A stretch of 64,000 bases of DNA from contig NZ_CP019640.1 of the NCBI RefSeq assembly GCF_001999905.1, positions 3,142,001-3,206,000 of the forward strand. The letters run 5' to 3'. Positions 7,829-16,021 of the stretch are shown here, piece by piece (position 1 is the first letter of the stretch; the number at the start of each line of letters is the position of its first letter). The position numbers were made by a program, and so were the translations under genes. The notes beneath the pieces were generated by a model. It was not told the DNA's origin. It saw only the letters and a list, made by a program, of their open reading frames with translations, and ran no database searches. This DNA is from Planococcus lenghuensis (GTDB taxonomy: Bacteria; Bacillota; Bacilli; Bacillales_A; Planococcaceae).

Positions 7829-8500
7829 CTATCGTTTATCGATTGTTTTGGATGTCCAGTCGCCCGCTTGCTGAATCAGCTGAACGAGCACAATAAGTAT
7901 GACGACGGTCACAATCATGATGGTGTTGTCATACCGGTAATAACCGAAGCGGATCGCGAGGTCGCCGATGCCTCCGCCTCCGACCACGCCTGCCATCGCA
8001 GAGTATGCGATAAGGCTAATCAATGTGAGCGTAATCCCTTGGATCAGACTCGGTTTTGCTTCCGGCAGCAGCACATCCTTGATAATCATGAATGGCGTCG
8101 CCCCCACCGCAATGGCGGCTTCAATAACGCCTTTATCAATTTCCCGGAACGATGTTTCAACAAGCCGGGCAAAAAACGGGATGGCTGCGACCGATAGCGA
8201 CACGCTTGCCGCATATGGGCCGATCGTCGTTCCGGCAATCAGGTTCGTCAGTGGAATCAGGGCCACCAGCAAAATGATGAATGGAATCGACCGGATCATA
8301 TTGGCGATGAATCCAATTACCGACTTGGCAAACCGGTTCTCCCAGAACAGTCCTTTATCCGTTGCAAAAAGCAGGATTCCGAGCGGCAAACCGATAAGGA
8401 AGGCAACGCCGAAGGAAATACTGATCATGATCAGCGTTTCAAAAAATGCCTGCTGGATATCCGGCATCAGCTCGATAATGCGTCCCCATTCAACGCCCAT
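7829..8500 (-). CDS. metI: Methionine ABC transporter permease MetI
   Basis: The 223-residue polytopic protein has about five membrane segments and the BPD-type permease EAA loop (EAAIAVGATPFMIIKDVLLPEA), which docks onto the ATPase. It forms the membrane channel of the MetNIQ importer. The ATG at 8500 follows GGAGGTGATG and overlaps the end of metN by 11 bases, indicating coupled translation. Confidence 0.95.
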   Translation of the reverse strand: MGVEWGRIIELMPDIQQAFFETLIMISISFGVAFLIGLPLGILLFATDKGLFWENRFAKSVIGFIANMIRSIPFIILLVALIPLTNLIAGTTIGPYAASVSLSVAAIPFFARLVETSFREIDKGVIEAAIAVGATPFMIIKDVLLPEAKPSLIQGITLTLISLIAYSAMAGVVGGGGIGDLAIRFGYYRYDNTIMIVTVVILIVLVQLIQQAGDWTSKTIDKR

Positions 8501-9503
8501 GATTCATCACCTCCACTGCTGCCCGTCGGCTCTGCAGATACTCAAGGGCATCGGTGACCGCTCCCCGTTCACCTGTGAGTTCCATAATAAAGATGCCGAG
8601 CGGTCTCTCTTGAATGTATTCAATGGCCCCATGAAGGAAATTCCCTTTTACCGCATGCCGCTGCAGCATGTCTGCAATGACGCCCTCTCCGGCGACGTCT
8701 CCTTTAAACAACACGCGGACGAGGGTACCCCGTACGGAGGCCAGTACCTGTTCCGGCACATCAAATGACACCACACTTGAGATGAATTCCCTGGTCAGCT
8801 CTGTTTGCGGACTCGCAAACACATCGTAGACCGCTCCTTCTTCAATTACACGTCCACCTTGCATGATGGCCATCCGGTCACAAATTTCCTTCACCACATT
8901 CATTTCATGCGTGATAAGCACGATCGTAATGTTCAGCTTCCGGTTAATTTCCTTCAGCAGGCGGAGAATCGAAAGCGTTGTATTCGGATCCAGCGCTGAT
9001 GTCGCTTCGTCACACAGCAGCACTGTCGGATCATTCGCGAGCGCCCGGGCAATTCCCACCCGCTGCTTCTGGCCGCCGCTCAGCTGACCCGGAAAAACAT
9101 CCCGTTTATCTGCCAGACCGACCATCTCCAGCAATTCCTCAACCCGGGGCCGGATCTTTTTTGCCGGTGTACCCGCAGCCCGGAGTGCGAATGCAACGTT
9201 GTCGTAGACCGTTTTTTGGCTGATCAAATAAAAATGCTGGAAGATCATTCCGATTTTCAGTCGGGATTTCCGCAATTGGCCGCTGCCCAGTTTCGTCAAA
9301 TCGGTCCCGCCAATCCGGATCACACCTGAAGTGGGACGTTCCAGTAAATTGATGCAGCGGATGAGTGAACTCTTCCCGGCGCCGGAATACCCGACGATCC
9401 CGAAGATTTCCCCTTCCCCGACCGTCAGGGAAACATTGTCCACACCAGTCACGGTTCCATATTTCGTTTTATATGTTTTCGTCAGTTGTTCAATCTCAAT
9501 CAT
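8490..9503 (-). CDS. metN: Methionine ABC transporter ATP-binding protein MetN
   Basis: The 337-residue ATPase has Walker A GYSGAGKSSL, signature [15 protein letters not shown] and Walker B VLLCDEATSALD. Residues from about 250 form the C-terminal NIL (ACT-like) regulatory domain that binds methionine and inhibits transport in known MetN proteins. The start at 9503 is behind GGGGTGAA, about 20 bases downstream of the S-box terminator. With metI and metQ it makes the high-affinity methionine importer, and the riboswitch shows that it is switched on when SAM is scarce. Confidence 0.96.
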   Translation of the reverse strand: MIEIEQLTKTYKTKYGTVTGVDNVSLTVGEGEIFGIVGYSGAGKSSLIRCINLLERPTSGVIRIGGTDLTKLGSGQLRKSRLKIGMIFQHFYLISQKTVYDNVAFALRAAGTPAKKIRPRVEELLEMVGLADKRDVFPGQLSGGQKQRVGIARALANDPTVLLCDEATSALDPNTTLSILRLLKEINRKLNITIVLITHEMNVVKEICDRMAIMQGGRVIEEGAVYDVFASPQTELTREFISSVVSFDVPEQVLASVRGTLVRVLFKGDVAGEGVIADMLQRHAVKGNFLHGAIEYIQERPLGIFIMELTGERGAVTDALEYLQSRRAAVEVMNHGR

Positions 9504-9524
9504 AATTTCACCCCAAAAATAAAA

Positions 9525-9558
9525 GATGCCCCTTTCTTTTAATCAAGAAAGAGGCATC
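9525..9558 (-). terminator. Riboswitch-controlled terminator of metNIQ
   Basis: On the minus strand GATGCC(T)CTTTCTT pairs with AAGAAAG(G)GGCATC, followed by TTTTATTTTT. It is the expression platform of the S-box aptamer immediately upstream. Confidence 0.9.
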
Positions 9559-9573
9559 GAAACGGTTAAGTTC

Positions 9574-9682
9574 TCGACTTATCTCTCAGAATGCGGATGC
9601 ATTCTGTAGGATTTGGCACCTTCCCATTGCTGGGGGTTGCCGGACGTCACAGGGCCTGTCCCTCGGTCTCTCTCGATAAGAT
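9574..9682 (-). promoter_or_regulatory. SAM-I (S-box) riboswitch aptamer upstream of metNIQ
   Basis: The minus strand shows the canonical S-box landmarks in order: CTTATCGAGAGAG, GAGGGA, GGCCC, a GGCAACC block, GGTGCCAAATCC and the closing GAGATAAG. SAM binding stabilises the aptamer and lets the downstream terminator form, shutting off metNIQ. Confidence 0.95.
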
Positions 9683-9700
9683 CGTATGCAATTGTTGATT

Positions 9701-9729
9701 ATCTTACTCACTTTTTTCCGCAGTGTCAA
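9701..9729 (-). promoter_or_regulatory. SigA-type promoter of the metNIQ S-box transcript
   Basis: TTGACA (9724-9729) and TAAGAT (9701-9706) are separated by exactly 17 bases on the minus strand, and the -35 box abuts the stop codon of mtnU. Confidence 0.85.
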
Positions 9730-10521
9730 TCACTTTTTCAAAATACTCGAATAAATCCATTCCCGCCGGTCATCAAACACCGGAATCCGCCCGCGCACTT
9801 CGTCCACTTCGTCCAATGTGATATCCGCATAGCCGATTTCTTCTTCGGTCCCGAGTTCCATCCGCACGTCACCCCACGGGGCAATGACCATCGAGTGACC
9901 GCCGAATTCGTTGGCCGGATCACTGCCGACCCGATTCACCGCCACAATGAAGCATTGGTTCTCGATTGCCCGCGCCTGCAGCAGAATGCGCCAGTGATCA
10001 ATGCGTGGCGCCGGCCATTCCGCCGGTACGAACAGCACTTTCGCTCCTTCGAGCGCATGGCGCCGGAGCCATTCCGGGAATCGGAGGTCATAGCAGATGA
10101 CACCGCCGGCCGGAATGCCGTTCAGCTCAAACAAATTGGCCGACTCACCCGATTCCAAGTGGATGTGCTCATCCATCAGTCCGAACAGGTGCGCTTTGTC
10201 ATACTCCGCAATCGTTTCACCGCTGCTGTTTACTACGTACATGGTATTTGTAAATCCATGATTCTTCTTCGACGATACGGATCCGCCGACGATGTGAACG
10301 CCATGCTCTTTGGCAAACGCCGCCAGGAAAGATTCCGCCTTTCCATCTCTGTCCGCGAGTTCTTCAAGCTGCGTCAGCGCGTATCCGGTATTCCACATCT
10401 CGGGCAGCACGATGACGTCCGCCCCGTTCGCTGCCGCTTCCCGCATCCGTTCTTCCACGTGCGCAAAGTTCGTTTCAGGTTCGCCGAATACGATATCCAT
10501 TTGTATGCAAGCTATTTTCAA
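9730..10521 (-). CDS. mtnU: Carbon-nitrogen hydrolase, omega-amidase MtnU (YkrU)
   Basis: This 263-residue nitrilase-superfamily protein has the Glu-Lys-Cys catalytic triad in the usual contexts: VLPEMWNTGY, DKAHLFG and GVICYDLRFPE. It fits the omega-amidase that deaminates 2-oxo-4-methylthiobutyramate-type amides formed by MtnE when glutamine is the amino donor. The start is TTG 10521 behind GGAGG. It is divergent from mtnE across 89 bases, the same pairing as ykrU/ykrV in B. subtilis, which supports a methionine-salvage role. The other salvage genes (mtnK, A, W, X, B, D) are not in this window. Confidence 0.88.
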   Translation of the reverse strand: MKIACIQMDIVFGEPETNFAHVEERMREAAANGADVIVLPEMWNTGYALTQLEELADRDGKAESFLAAFAKEHGVHIVGGSVSSKKNHGFTNTMYVVNSSGETIAEYDKAHLFGLMDEHIHLESGESANLFELNGIPAGGVICYDLRFPEWLRRHALEGAKVLFVPAEWPAPRIDHWRILLQARAIENQCFIVAVNRVGSDPANEFGGHSMVIAPWGDVRMELGTEEEIGYADITLDEVDEVRGRIPVFDDRREWIYSSILKK

Positions 10522-10610
10522 TTTATACGCCTCCAGTAGACAATGCTACGTAAAATGTATAAGATTCTGAGTACACATGCAACTTTTCTGACAAATGGAG
10601 GTTTAGCAAT

Positions 10611-11774
10611 ATGGAATTTTCTAACCGGCTGCAGCAATTGCCGACCCAATTTTTCGCCAAGCTGACGAAAGACGTCCGGCAGGCTGTCGCAGAAGGACGG
10701 GATGTCATCAACCTTGGACAGGGCAATCCGGATCAGCCGACACCGCCTCATATCGTAAAAGCGCTGCAGGACGCAGCAGCGGATCCGCAATCGCACAAAT
10801 ATTCCCCGTTTCGCGGCACCGATGAATTAAAAGAAACAGCAGCTGCCTTTTATAAGCGGGAATACGATGTTGATATTGATCCCGCCACCGAAGTGGCTGT
10901 CCTGTTCGGCACGAAGATCGGACTGGTCGAGCTTCCGCTATGCCTTATGAATGAAGGCGAGCTGATGCTGCTGCCGGATCCGGGTTATCCGGATTACCTG
11001 TCGGGCACCGCCCTCGCCGGTGTGCAATATGAAACAATGCCGCTGACCGGGGAAAATAATTTCCTTCCCGACTACAGCACCGTTCCTGAATCCATCAGTG
11101 ATCAGGCAAAGCTGCTGTATCTCAATTATCCGAACAACCCGACCGGCGCGACTGCCACCCAGTCGTTCTTTAATGACACAGTCGCATACGCGAAGAAGCA
11201 CGACATCGGTGTCGTGCACGATTTCGCTTATGGCGCAATCGGCTTTGACGGCATTAAACCGCCGAGCTTCCTGCAGTCCGAAGGCGCCAAAGACATCGGC
11301 GTCGAATTGTACACGCTGTCGAAGACGTATAATATGGCCGGCTGGCGGGTCGGCTTCGCGGTCGGTAACGCGCAATTTATCGAAGCGCTCAATCTGATTC
11401 AGGATCATTTATTCGTCAGTCTGTTCCCTGCGGTTCAGCATGCAGCGGCAGCCGCATTGAGCGGCAGTCAGGAACCTGTCGATGAACTAGTCGCATTGTA
11501 TGACCGCCGCCGGAAAACGCTCGTGCGGGAAGGTGCGCGCATCGGCTGGAATTTCGATGCACCAAAAGGGTCCTTCTTTGCCTGGCTCCCGGTTCCGGAA
11601 GGGCTCACGAGCGTTCAATTCGCTGACCGGTTATTGAAAGAAGCCGACGTCGCGGTAGCGGCTGGCAGCGGGTTTGGAACGGGCGGCGAAGGCTACGTCC
11701 GGGTCGGCCTCCTTGTGGATGAAGACCGGATCGCAGAAGCGATGCAGCGAATTGCCAAACTGGATTTATTTTGA
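10611..11774 (+). CDS. mtnE: PLP-dependent aminotransferase MtnE (YkrV)
   Basis: The 387-residue class I aminotransferase has NYPNNPTGA, the PLP-lysine segment TLSKTYNMAGWRVGFA and the C-terminal YVRVGLL arginine region. By similarity and by pairing with mtnU it is the last enzyme of methionine salvage, converting 2-oxo-4-methylthiobutyrate to methionine. ATG 10611 follows GGAGG. Unlike its neighbours on both sides, it has no S-box in its 89-base leader, and no clear terminator follows before the next promoter at 11827. Confidence 0.85.
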   Translation: MEFSNRLQQLPTQFFAKLTKDVRQAVAEGRDVINLGQGNPDQPTPPHIVKALQDAAADPQSHKYSPFRGTDELKETAAAFYKREYDVDIDPATEVAVLFGTKIGLVELPLCLMNEGELMLLPDPGYPDYLSGTALAGVQYETMPLTGENNFLPDYSTVPESISDQAKLLYLNYPNNPTGATATQSFFNDTVAYAKKHDIGVVHDFAYGAIGFDGIKPPSFLQSEGAKDIGVELYTLSKTYNMAGWRVGFAVGNAQFIEALNLIQDHLFVSLFPAVQHAAAAALSGSQEPVDELVALYDRRRKTLVREGARIGWNFDAPKGSFFAWLPVPEGLTSVQFADRLLKEADVAVAAGSGFGTGGEGYVRVGLLVDEDRIAEAMQRIAKLDLF

Positions 11775-11826
11775 CCGGCCGGATACGGCTTTCCGATTAA
11801 CTGTTCAGAAAATTATAAACTAAGTG

Positions 11827-11855
11827 TTGACATCTTCAATTCCTAGCATTATGAT
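11827..11855 (+). promoter_or_regulatory. SigA-type promoter of the second S-box unit
   Basis: TTGACA at 11827-11832 and TATGAT at 11850-11855 with a 17-base spacer, about 20 bases upstream of the aptamer. Confidence 0.88.
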
Positions 11856-11875
11856 AGGTTTTAAATTTAATAATT

Positions 11876-11982
11876 TCTTATCGAGAGAAGCCGAGGGACT
11901 GGCCCGTTGACGCTTCAGCAACCTCTGACATCGTCAGAAAGGTGCTACTTCCAGCAAGATTTATTCTTGAGAGATAAGAGCA
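11876..11982 (+). promoter_or_regulatory. SAM-I (S-box) riboswitch upstream of the FMN reductase/monooxygenase pair
   Basis: CTTATCGAGAGAAGCCGAGGG, the GGCCCG block, TTCAGCAACCTC, AAAGGTGCTACTTCC and the closing GAGAGATAAGAG are all present in order. It places the two downstream flavin genes under SAM control. Confidence 0.95.
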
Positions 11983-11999
11983 GCATAATGCGACCCACT

Positions 12000-12040
12000 G
12001 CCCTCTTTTTCTCTTAACCGGAGAAAAAGAGGGCTTTTAT
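12000..12040 (+). terminator. Riboswitch-controlled terminator
   Basis: GCCCTCTTTTTCTC pairs with GAGAAAAAGAGGGC, followed by TTTTATTTTT. It is the expression platform of the second S-box. Confidence 0.92.
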
Positions 12041-12071
12041 TTTTCAGCCCACTAAAGAAAGGAAGATGAAC

Positions 12072-12617
12072 ATGAGTGAAATCGTCATATTATCCGGGAG
12101 TCCGTCCGAATCTTCACGGTCGGAAACCGTTCTGCATTATTTAGGTTCACTGCTCCAACAGGAAGGCTTTTCCGTCACCCATTTATCAGTCCGGGATGTG
12201 CCCCAGGAGGATTTATTCACCGGCAGGTTCGACAGCCCGGCCATTGCGGAAATCAGCACGTTGATCCATGACGCGAGTGGCGTAATTGTCGGTTCCCCCG
12301 TCTATAAGGCAGCTTATTCCGGCGTCCTGAAAGCCTTGCTTGACCTGCTGCCGCAGGACGCGCTGCAGGATACACCAGTCCTGCCATTGATGACCGGCGG
12401 CAGTCCGAATCACCTGCTTGCGCTCGAATATTCGCTGAAACCGCTGCTCGCCACATTGAAAGGGCAAAACCTGAAAGGCGTTTATCTGGTGGACAGCCAA
12501 ATCGACAAGTCGAACCCGGCGCAGCCGATCCTGGAAGATGACGTCCGGCAGCGGCTCACGAAGCAGCTCGCCTATTTTGTGAAAATCATCGGTAAACAGC
12601 AGGAAAGCCTGCGATAG
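12072..12617 (+). CDS. NADPH-dependent FMN reductase, SsuE-like
   Basis: The product of about 181 residues is a flavodoxin-fold FMN reductase: ILSGSPSESSRSETVL near the N-terminus binds the FMN phosphate and GVIVGSPVYKAAYSG is the family signature. It would supply reduced FMN to the two-component monooxygenase encoded next. ATG 12072 is six bases from AGGAAG; ATG 12066 is too close. S-box control implies a role in recovering sulfur from organic compounds such as sulfonates or alkylated thiols when methionine is low. Confidence 0.88.
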   Translation: MSEIVILSGSPSESSRSETVLHYLGSLLQQEGFSVTHLSVRDVPQEDLFTGRFDSPAIAEISTLIHDASGVIVGSPVYKAAYSGVLKALLDLLPQDALQDTPVLPLMTGGSPNHLLALEYSLKPLLATLKGQNLKGVYLVDSQIDKSNPAQPILEDDVRQRLTKQLAYFVKIIGKQQESLR

Positions 12618-12645
12618 CACATACGAGCAAAAGGAGGAATCATAC

Positions 12646-14031
12646 ATGACCAATAAACGGATCTACTTGAACGCATTCGATATGAATTGCGCGGGACACC
12701 AATCGCCCGGACTGTGGACACATCCGGAGGACGAATCTCATAAATATAAAGACAGTGAATACTGGATTGAATTGGCGAAGCTGCTGGAGAAAGGCAATTT
12801 CGATGCCGTTTTCCTAGCGGATGTCCTTGGCACTTACGATGTCTATGACGGATCCCGTGATGCTGCGGTCCGGCAAGGCGCCCAATCACCTGTCAACGAT
12901 CCACTGTTGGTCGTGCCGCTCATGTCAGCTGTGACTAAGCATTTAGGGTTCGGTGTAACGGCTTCGGTCACACACGAACACCCTTACACGTTCGCCCGCC
13001 GCATGTCGACACTCGATCACCTAACGAACGGCCGTGTCGGCTGGAACATCGTCACTTCTTACTTGAAAAGTGCAGCCGTTAACATCGGTAAAGAAGATCA
13101 GATCAAGCATGACGAGCGCTATGACATTGCAGAAGAATACCTTCAAGTCGCCTATAAATTATGGGAAGGCAGCTGGGAGGACGATGCGGTCATCCTCGAT
13201 AAAGCGAATGGCGTCTACACGGATCCTTCAAAGGTCCATGATATCGGCCACGAAGGGTATTATTATAAAGTTCCGGGTGCTCACTTGACGGAACCTTCCC
13301 CACAGCGCACGCCTGTCCTTTATCAGGCAGGTGCTTCCAAAAAGGGCGTGGCGTTTGCCGGGAAACACGCCGAATGCGTCTTTATCGGTCCGCCCAATAT
13401 CGAAGCAGCCAAAGGGTCTGTCCAAAAAATACGGGCAGAAGCGGAAAAAGCGGGGCGGAACAAAGAGGATGTCAAGATTCTCAGCCTGCTGACACCGATC
13501 GTCGGAAGAACAGAGGAAGAAGCACATGAGAAATTCAACGACTATAAAAAGCACATCAGCCACGAAGGCGCACTCGCCTTGTTCGGCGGCTGGACCGGCA
13601 TTGATTTGTCCGCCTACGCACCGGATCAGCCCCTCGAGTATATCGAAAACGATGCGATTCAGTCGGCGCTCGAGAATTTCACGAAAATCATTCCAGGCAA
13701 AAAACCGACCGTCAACGATATCAAGGAATTCGTCGGCATCGGCGGACTTGGCCCGTACACCGTCGGATCTCCCGAGCAGATCGCCGACACACTGGAACAA
13801 TGGGTGAACGAAGCGGGAGTTGACGGCTTCAATATCGCTTATGCGATCACACCGGGAACTTTCAAGGATTTCATCGAACTTGTCATCCCGATCCTTCAGG
13901 AACGCGGACTGGTCCGGACGGAATACGAAGGCACTTCCCTTCGCGACAGCTTGTTCGGTGAAGGTGACCGTCTACCGGACCGGCACCCGGGCAAGCAATT
14001 CGCCTGGCAGCAGCTGGCCATAAATAAATAA
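12646..14031 (+). CDS. LLM-class flavin-dependent monooxygenase (NtaA/SnaA/DszA family)
   Basis: The 461-residue protein is a bacterial luciferase-like monooxygenase of the NtaA/DszA type: SPGLWTHP, FLADVLGTYD, THEHPYTFARRMSTLDHLT, GRVGWNIVTS and YQAGASKKG. These enzymes use reduced FMN from a partner reductase to cleave C-S or C-N bonds. With the SsuE-like gene 28 bases upstream it forms a complete two-component system. The S-box points to a sulfur substrate; the compound is unknown. ATG 12646 follows AAAGGAGG. Confidence 0.88.
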   Translation: MTNKRIYLNAFDMNCAGHQSPGLWTHPEDESHKYKDSEYWIELAKLLEKGNFDAVFLADVLGTYDVYDGSRDAAVRQGAQSPVNDPLLVVPLMSAVTKHLGFGVTASVTHEHPYTFARRMSTLDHLTNGRVGWNIVTSYLKSAAVNIGKEDQIKHDERYDIAEEYLQVAYKLWEGSWEDDAVILDKANGVYTDPSKVHDIGHEGYYYKVPGAHLTEPSPQRTPVLYQAGASKKGVAFAGKHAECVFIGPPNIEAAKGSVQKIRAEAEKAGRNKEDVKILSLLTPIVGRTEEEAHEKFNDYKKHISHEGALALFGGWTGIDLSAYAPDQPLEYIENDAIQSALENFTKIIPGKKPTVNDIKEFVGIGGLGPYTVGSPEQIADTLEQWVNEAGVDGFNIAYAITPGTFKDFIELVIPILQERGLVRTEYEGTSLRDSLFGEGDRLPDRHPGKQFAWQQLAINK

Positions 14032-14044
14032 ACACAGCCAAACA

Positions 14045-14069
14045 GCGGCCCGGAACTGTTCCGGGCCGC
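14045..14069. terminator. Bidirectional terminator between the monooxygenase and yihY
   Basis: GCGGCCCGGAA pairs with TTCCGGGCCGC around three bases, followed by CTTTTGG on the plus strand. Confidence 0.8.
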
Positions 14070-14092
14070 CTTTTGGCATCAAACTGAAACTT

Positions 14093-14962
14093 TCATGTTT
14101 TATCGGTCTCCAGCCGGGTGTTTTTCGGCGGATGCGACCGCATTCCATACTTGATGTCCTGCTTTCTCTGCAAGTACTCCGCATTCAGCAATCCGGAAAA
14201 CAGCACGATCGTCGCCGTCAGATAGAACCAGCCGACCAACACAATAATTCCGGACAATTGCCCATACAGGCGGGAGTAGCTCACTTCAGCCGTGTAATAG
14301 CCAAACAGCAGGGACGCAATCTGCCAACCGACTGTCGACAAAATCGCACCTGGCAGGACGGTGCTGAACCGGATGGGCTGGTTTGGCACAACCCGGAAAA
14401 ATACGAGGAAAAACAGGAAAATGAACAGCGTGCCAAGTCCCCATTTGATGATCCGCCAGACATAGAGCGCACCGGACCATTCATCGAGCACATTCAAGTA
14501 ATCAGCAGCCCAGCGCAGCCACTGCTCTGCGAACGGCAGCAACAGCGAGACCGGAACGATGATCATAAACAGAAACGTAATGCTCAGATCCCGGGCAAGA
14601 CCTTTAAGAAATGGCAGTTTGCTCGGTGCCCCGTAAGCATGATTCAATGTGCGGGCCAATGACTGGACTGCCATGGAGCTGACCCAAAAAGCACTGATCA
14701 GGGAAACGGACAGGATCCGCCCCTTCCCTTCATCGAGAATTACCCTTACGTTATCAGCGATGAGTGTAAACGATTCGCCAGGCGCGAATGGTTCGATGAA
14801 GTTCAGCACCGCTTCCTGGTCCACCGGAAAATAACTGATGAGTGACAGCATGAAAATAAGGAACGGTAAGATGGAAACAAGCAGATAATAAGCCGTTTGC
14901 GCGGCCCTGTCGTAATAATGATCTTTGAAGAACCGCCGGCCGGTCCGTTTGAATAAATTCAT
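14093..14962 (-). CDS. YihY/BrkB family inner membrane protein
   Basis: The 289-residue protein has about six membrane segments, starting around AAQTAYYLLVSILPFLIFML, and the family block WFYLTATIVLFSGLLNAEY near the end. The YihY/BrkB family was once called ribonuclease BN, but that assignment was withdrawn; members are now regarded as membrane proteins of unknown, possibly transport, function. ATG 14962 follows GGAGGAG. It stands alone between two divergent units. Confidence 0.88.
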   Translation of the reverse strand: MNLFKRTGRRFFKDHYYDRAAQTAYYLLVSILPFLIFMLSLISYFPVDQEAVLNFIEPFAPGESFTLIADNVRVILDEGKGRILSVSLISAFWVSSMAVQSLARTLNHAYGAPSKLPFLKGLARDLSITFLFMIIVPVSLLLPFAEQWLRWAADYLNVLDEWSGALYVWRIIKWGLGTLFIFLFFLVFFRVVPNQPIRFSTVLPGAILSTVGWQIASLLFGYYTAEVSYSRLYGQLSGIIVLVGWFYLTATIVLFSGLLNAEYLQRKQDIKYGMRSHPPKNTRLETDKT

Positions 14963-15030
14963 TCACACTCCTCCGTTCTTTTTCCCATTCTTATTTCCAT
15001 AGTAGCGAACAAGCGGCACCAGTTCCAGTT

Positions 15031-15059
15031 TTGCCAATGAAGACAGCGCTTGGTACAAT
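15031..15059 (+). promoter_or_regulatory. SigA-type promoter of the acetamidase gene
   Basis: TTGCCA (15031-15036) and TACAAT (15054-15059) with a 17-base spacer, 33 bases before the start codon. Confidence 0.75.
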
Positions 15060-15091
15060 TATTGCAATAGTCCAAAAGGAGGCAGACCTCT

Positions 15092-16021
15092 ATGAATACT
15101 GTAGCGAAAAAAGATGCCGTTTATGCATTCTCGGCAGCCAATGAACCGGTGCTGCACGTTTCCCCGGGCAGCACGGTGACGCTTGAAACATACGACTGCT
15201 TCACAGATCAGATCCAGTCAGCTGATCAGGAAGTGGCAGCAATTGACTGGGACCGCATCAACCCGGCGACCGGTCCTGTTTTTGTGGAAGGTGCCAAACC
15301 TGGTGATGTGCTCCGGGTATCCATCGATAAACTTGAAATCGGCAGCCAGGGTGTCATGGTGACAGGGCCGGATCTCGGCGTCATGGGACACCGGATGGAA
15401 AAGATGGAATCGAAGATCATTCCGATTGAAAACGGCAAAGCCGTATTCAGCGATCAGATTCACCTGCCGCTGAATCCGATGATCGGTGTGATCGGTGTCG
15501 CCCCGGAAGGCAAACCGGTATCCTGCGGCACGCCGGGCGCTCATGGCGGGAACATGGACACAAAAGAAATCACGGAAGGGGCGGCGGTCTACTTCCCCGT
15601 CTTCACAGAAGGCGCATTGTTTGCCGCCGGTGACTTCCATGCAGCCATGGGGGACGGTGAAATCAGTGTCTCGGGGATCGAAGTGCCCGGACGGGTAACA
15701 GTGACGCTCGACCTCACAGAAGGACTTCACTTGAATTACCCGCTGCTTGCCAATAAAGACGGCATCGCGCTGCTCGTTTCCGCAATGACGCTTGATGAAG
15801 CAGTGAAAATTGCTACAGAAGAGATGATCGACCTGTTGCTGCCGCACACGGATCTCTCCGTCAGCGAAATGACGATGCTTATGAGCGCCGCCTGCCATGT
15901 CCAGGTGAGCCAAGTCGTAGATCCGCTCATGACCGTGCGCTTTTTCGTACCTCAGCATATCCTGGATTCATTGACCATCCGGCTGCTCAGTGGAAGAGAG
16001 TCAGAATCGTCCGACTTTTGA
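15092..16021 (+). CDS. Acetamidase/formamidase family protein
   Basis: The 309-residue protein has the FmdA/AmdA family landmarks: NPATGPVFVEGAKPGD, PHGGNMDTKEI-like GAHGGNMDTKEI, AAGDFHAAMGDGE and a conserved SAACHVQVSQVVDP segment. Members hydrolyse short amides to the acid and ammonia; the preferred amide is not evident. ATG 15092 follows AAAAGGAGG. Its TGA stop at 16019-16021 lies at the proposed left boundary of the TnpB element, so the native C-terminus or 3' region may have been altered by that insertion. Confidence 0.88.
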   Translation: MNTVAKKDAVYAFSAANEPVLHVSPGSTVTLETYDCFTDQIQSADQEVAAIDWDRINPATGPVFVEGAKPGDVLRVSIDKLEIGSQGVMVTGPDLGVMGHRMEKMESKIIPIENGKAVFSDQIHLPLNPMIGVIGVAPEGKPVSCGTPGAHGGNMDTKEITEGAAVYFPVFTEGALFAAGDFHAAMGDGEISVSGIEVPGRVTVTLDLTEGLHLNYPLLANKDGIALLVSAMTLDEAVKIATEEMIDLLLPHTDLSVSEMTMLMSAACHVQVSQVVDPLMTVRFFVPQHILDSLTIRLLSGRESESSDF

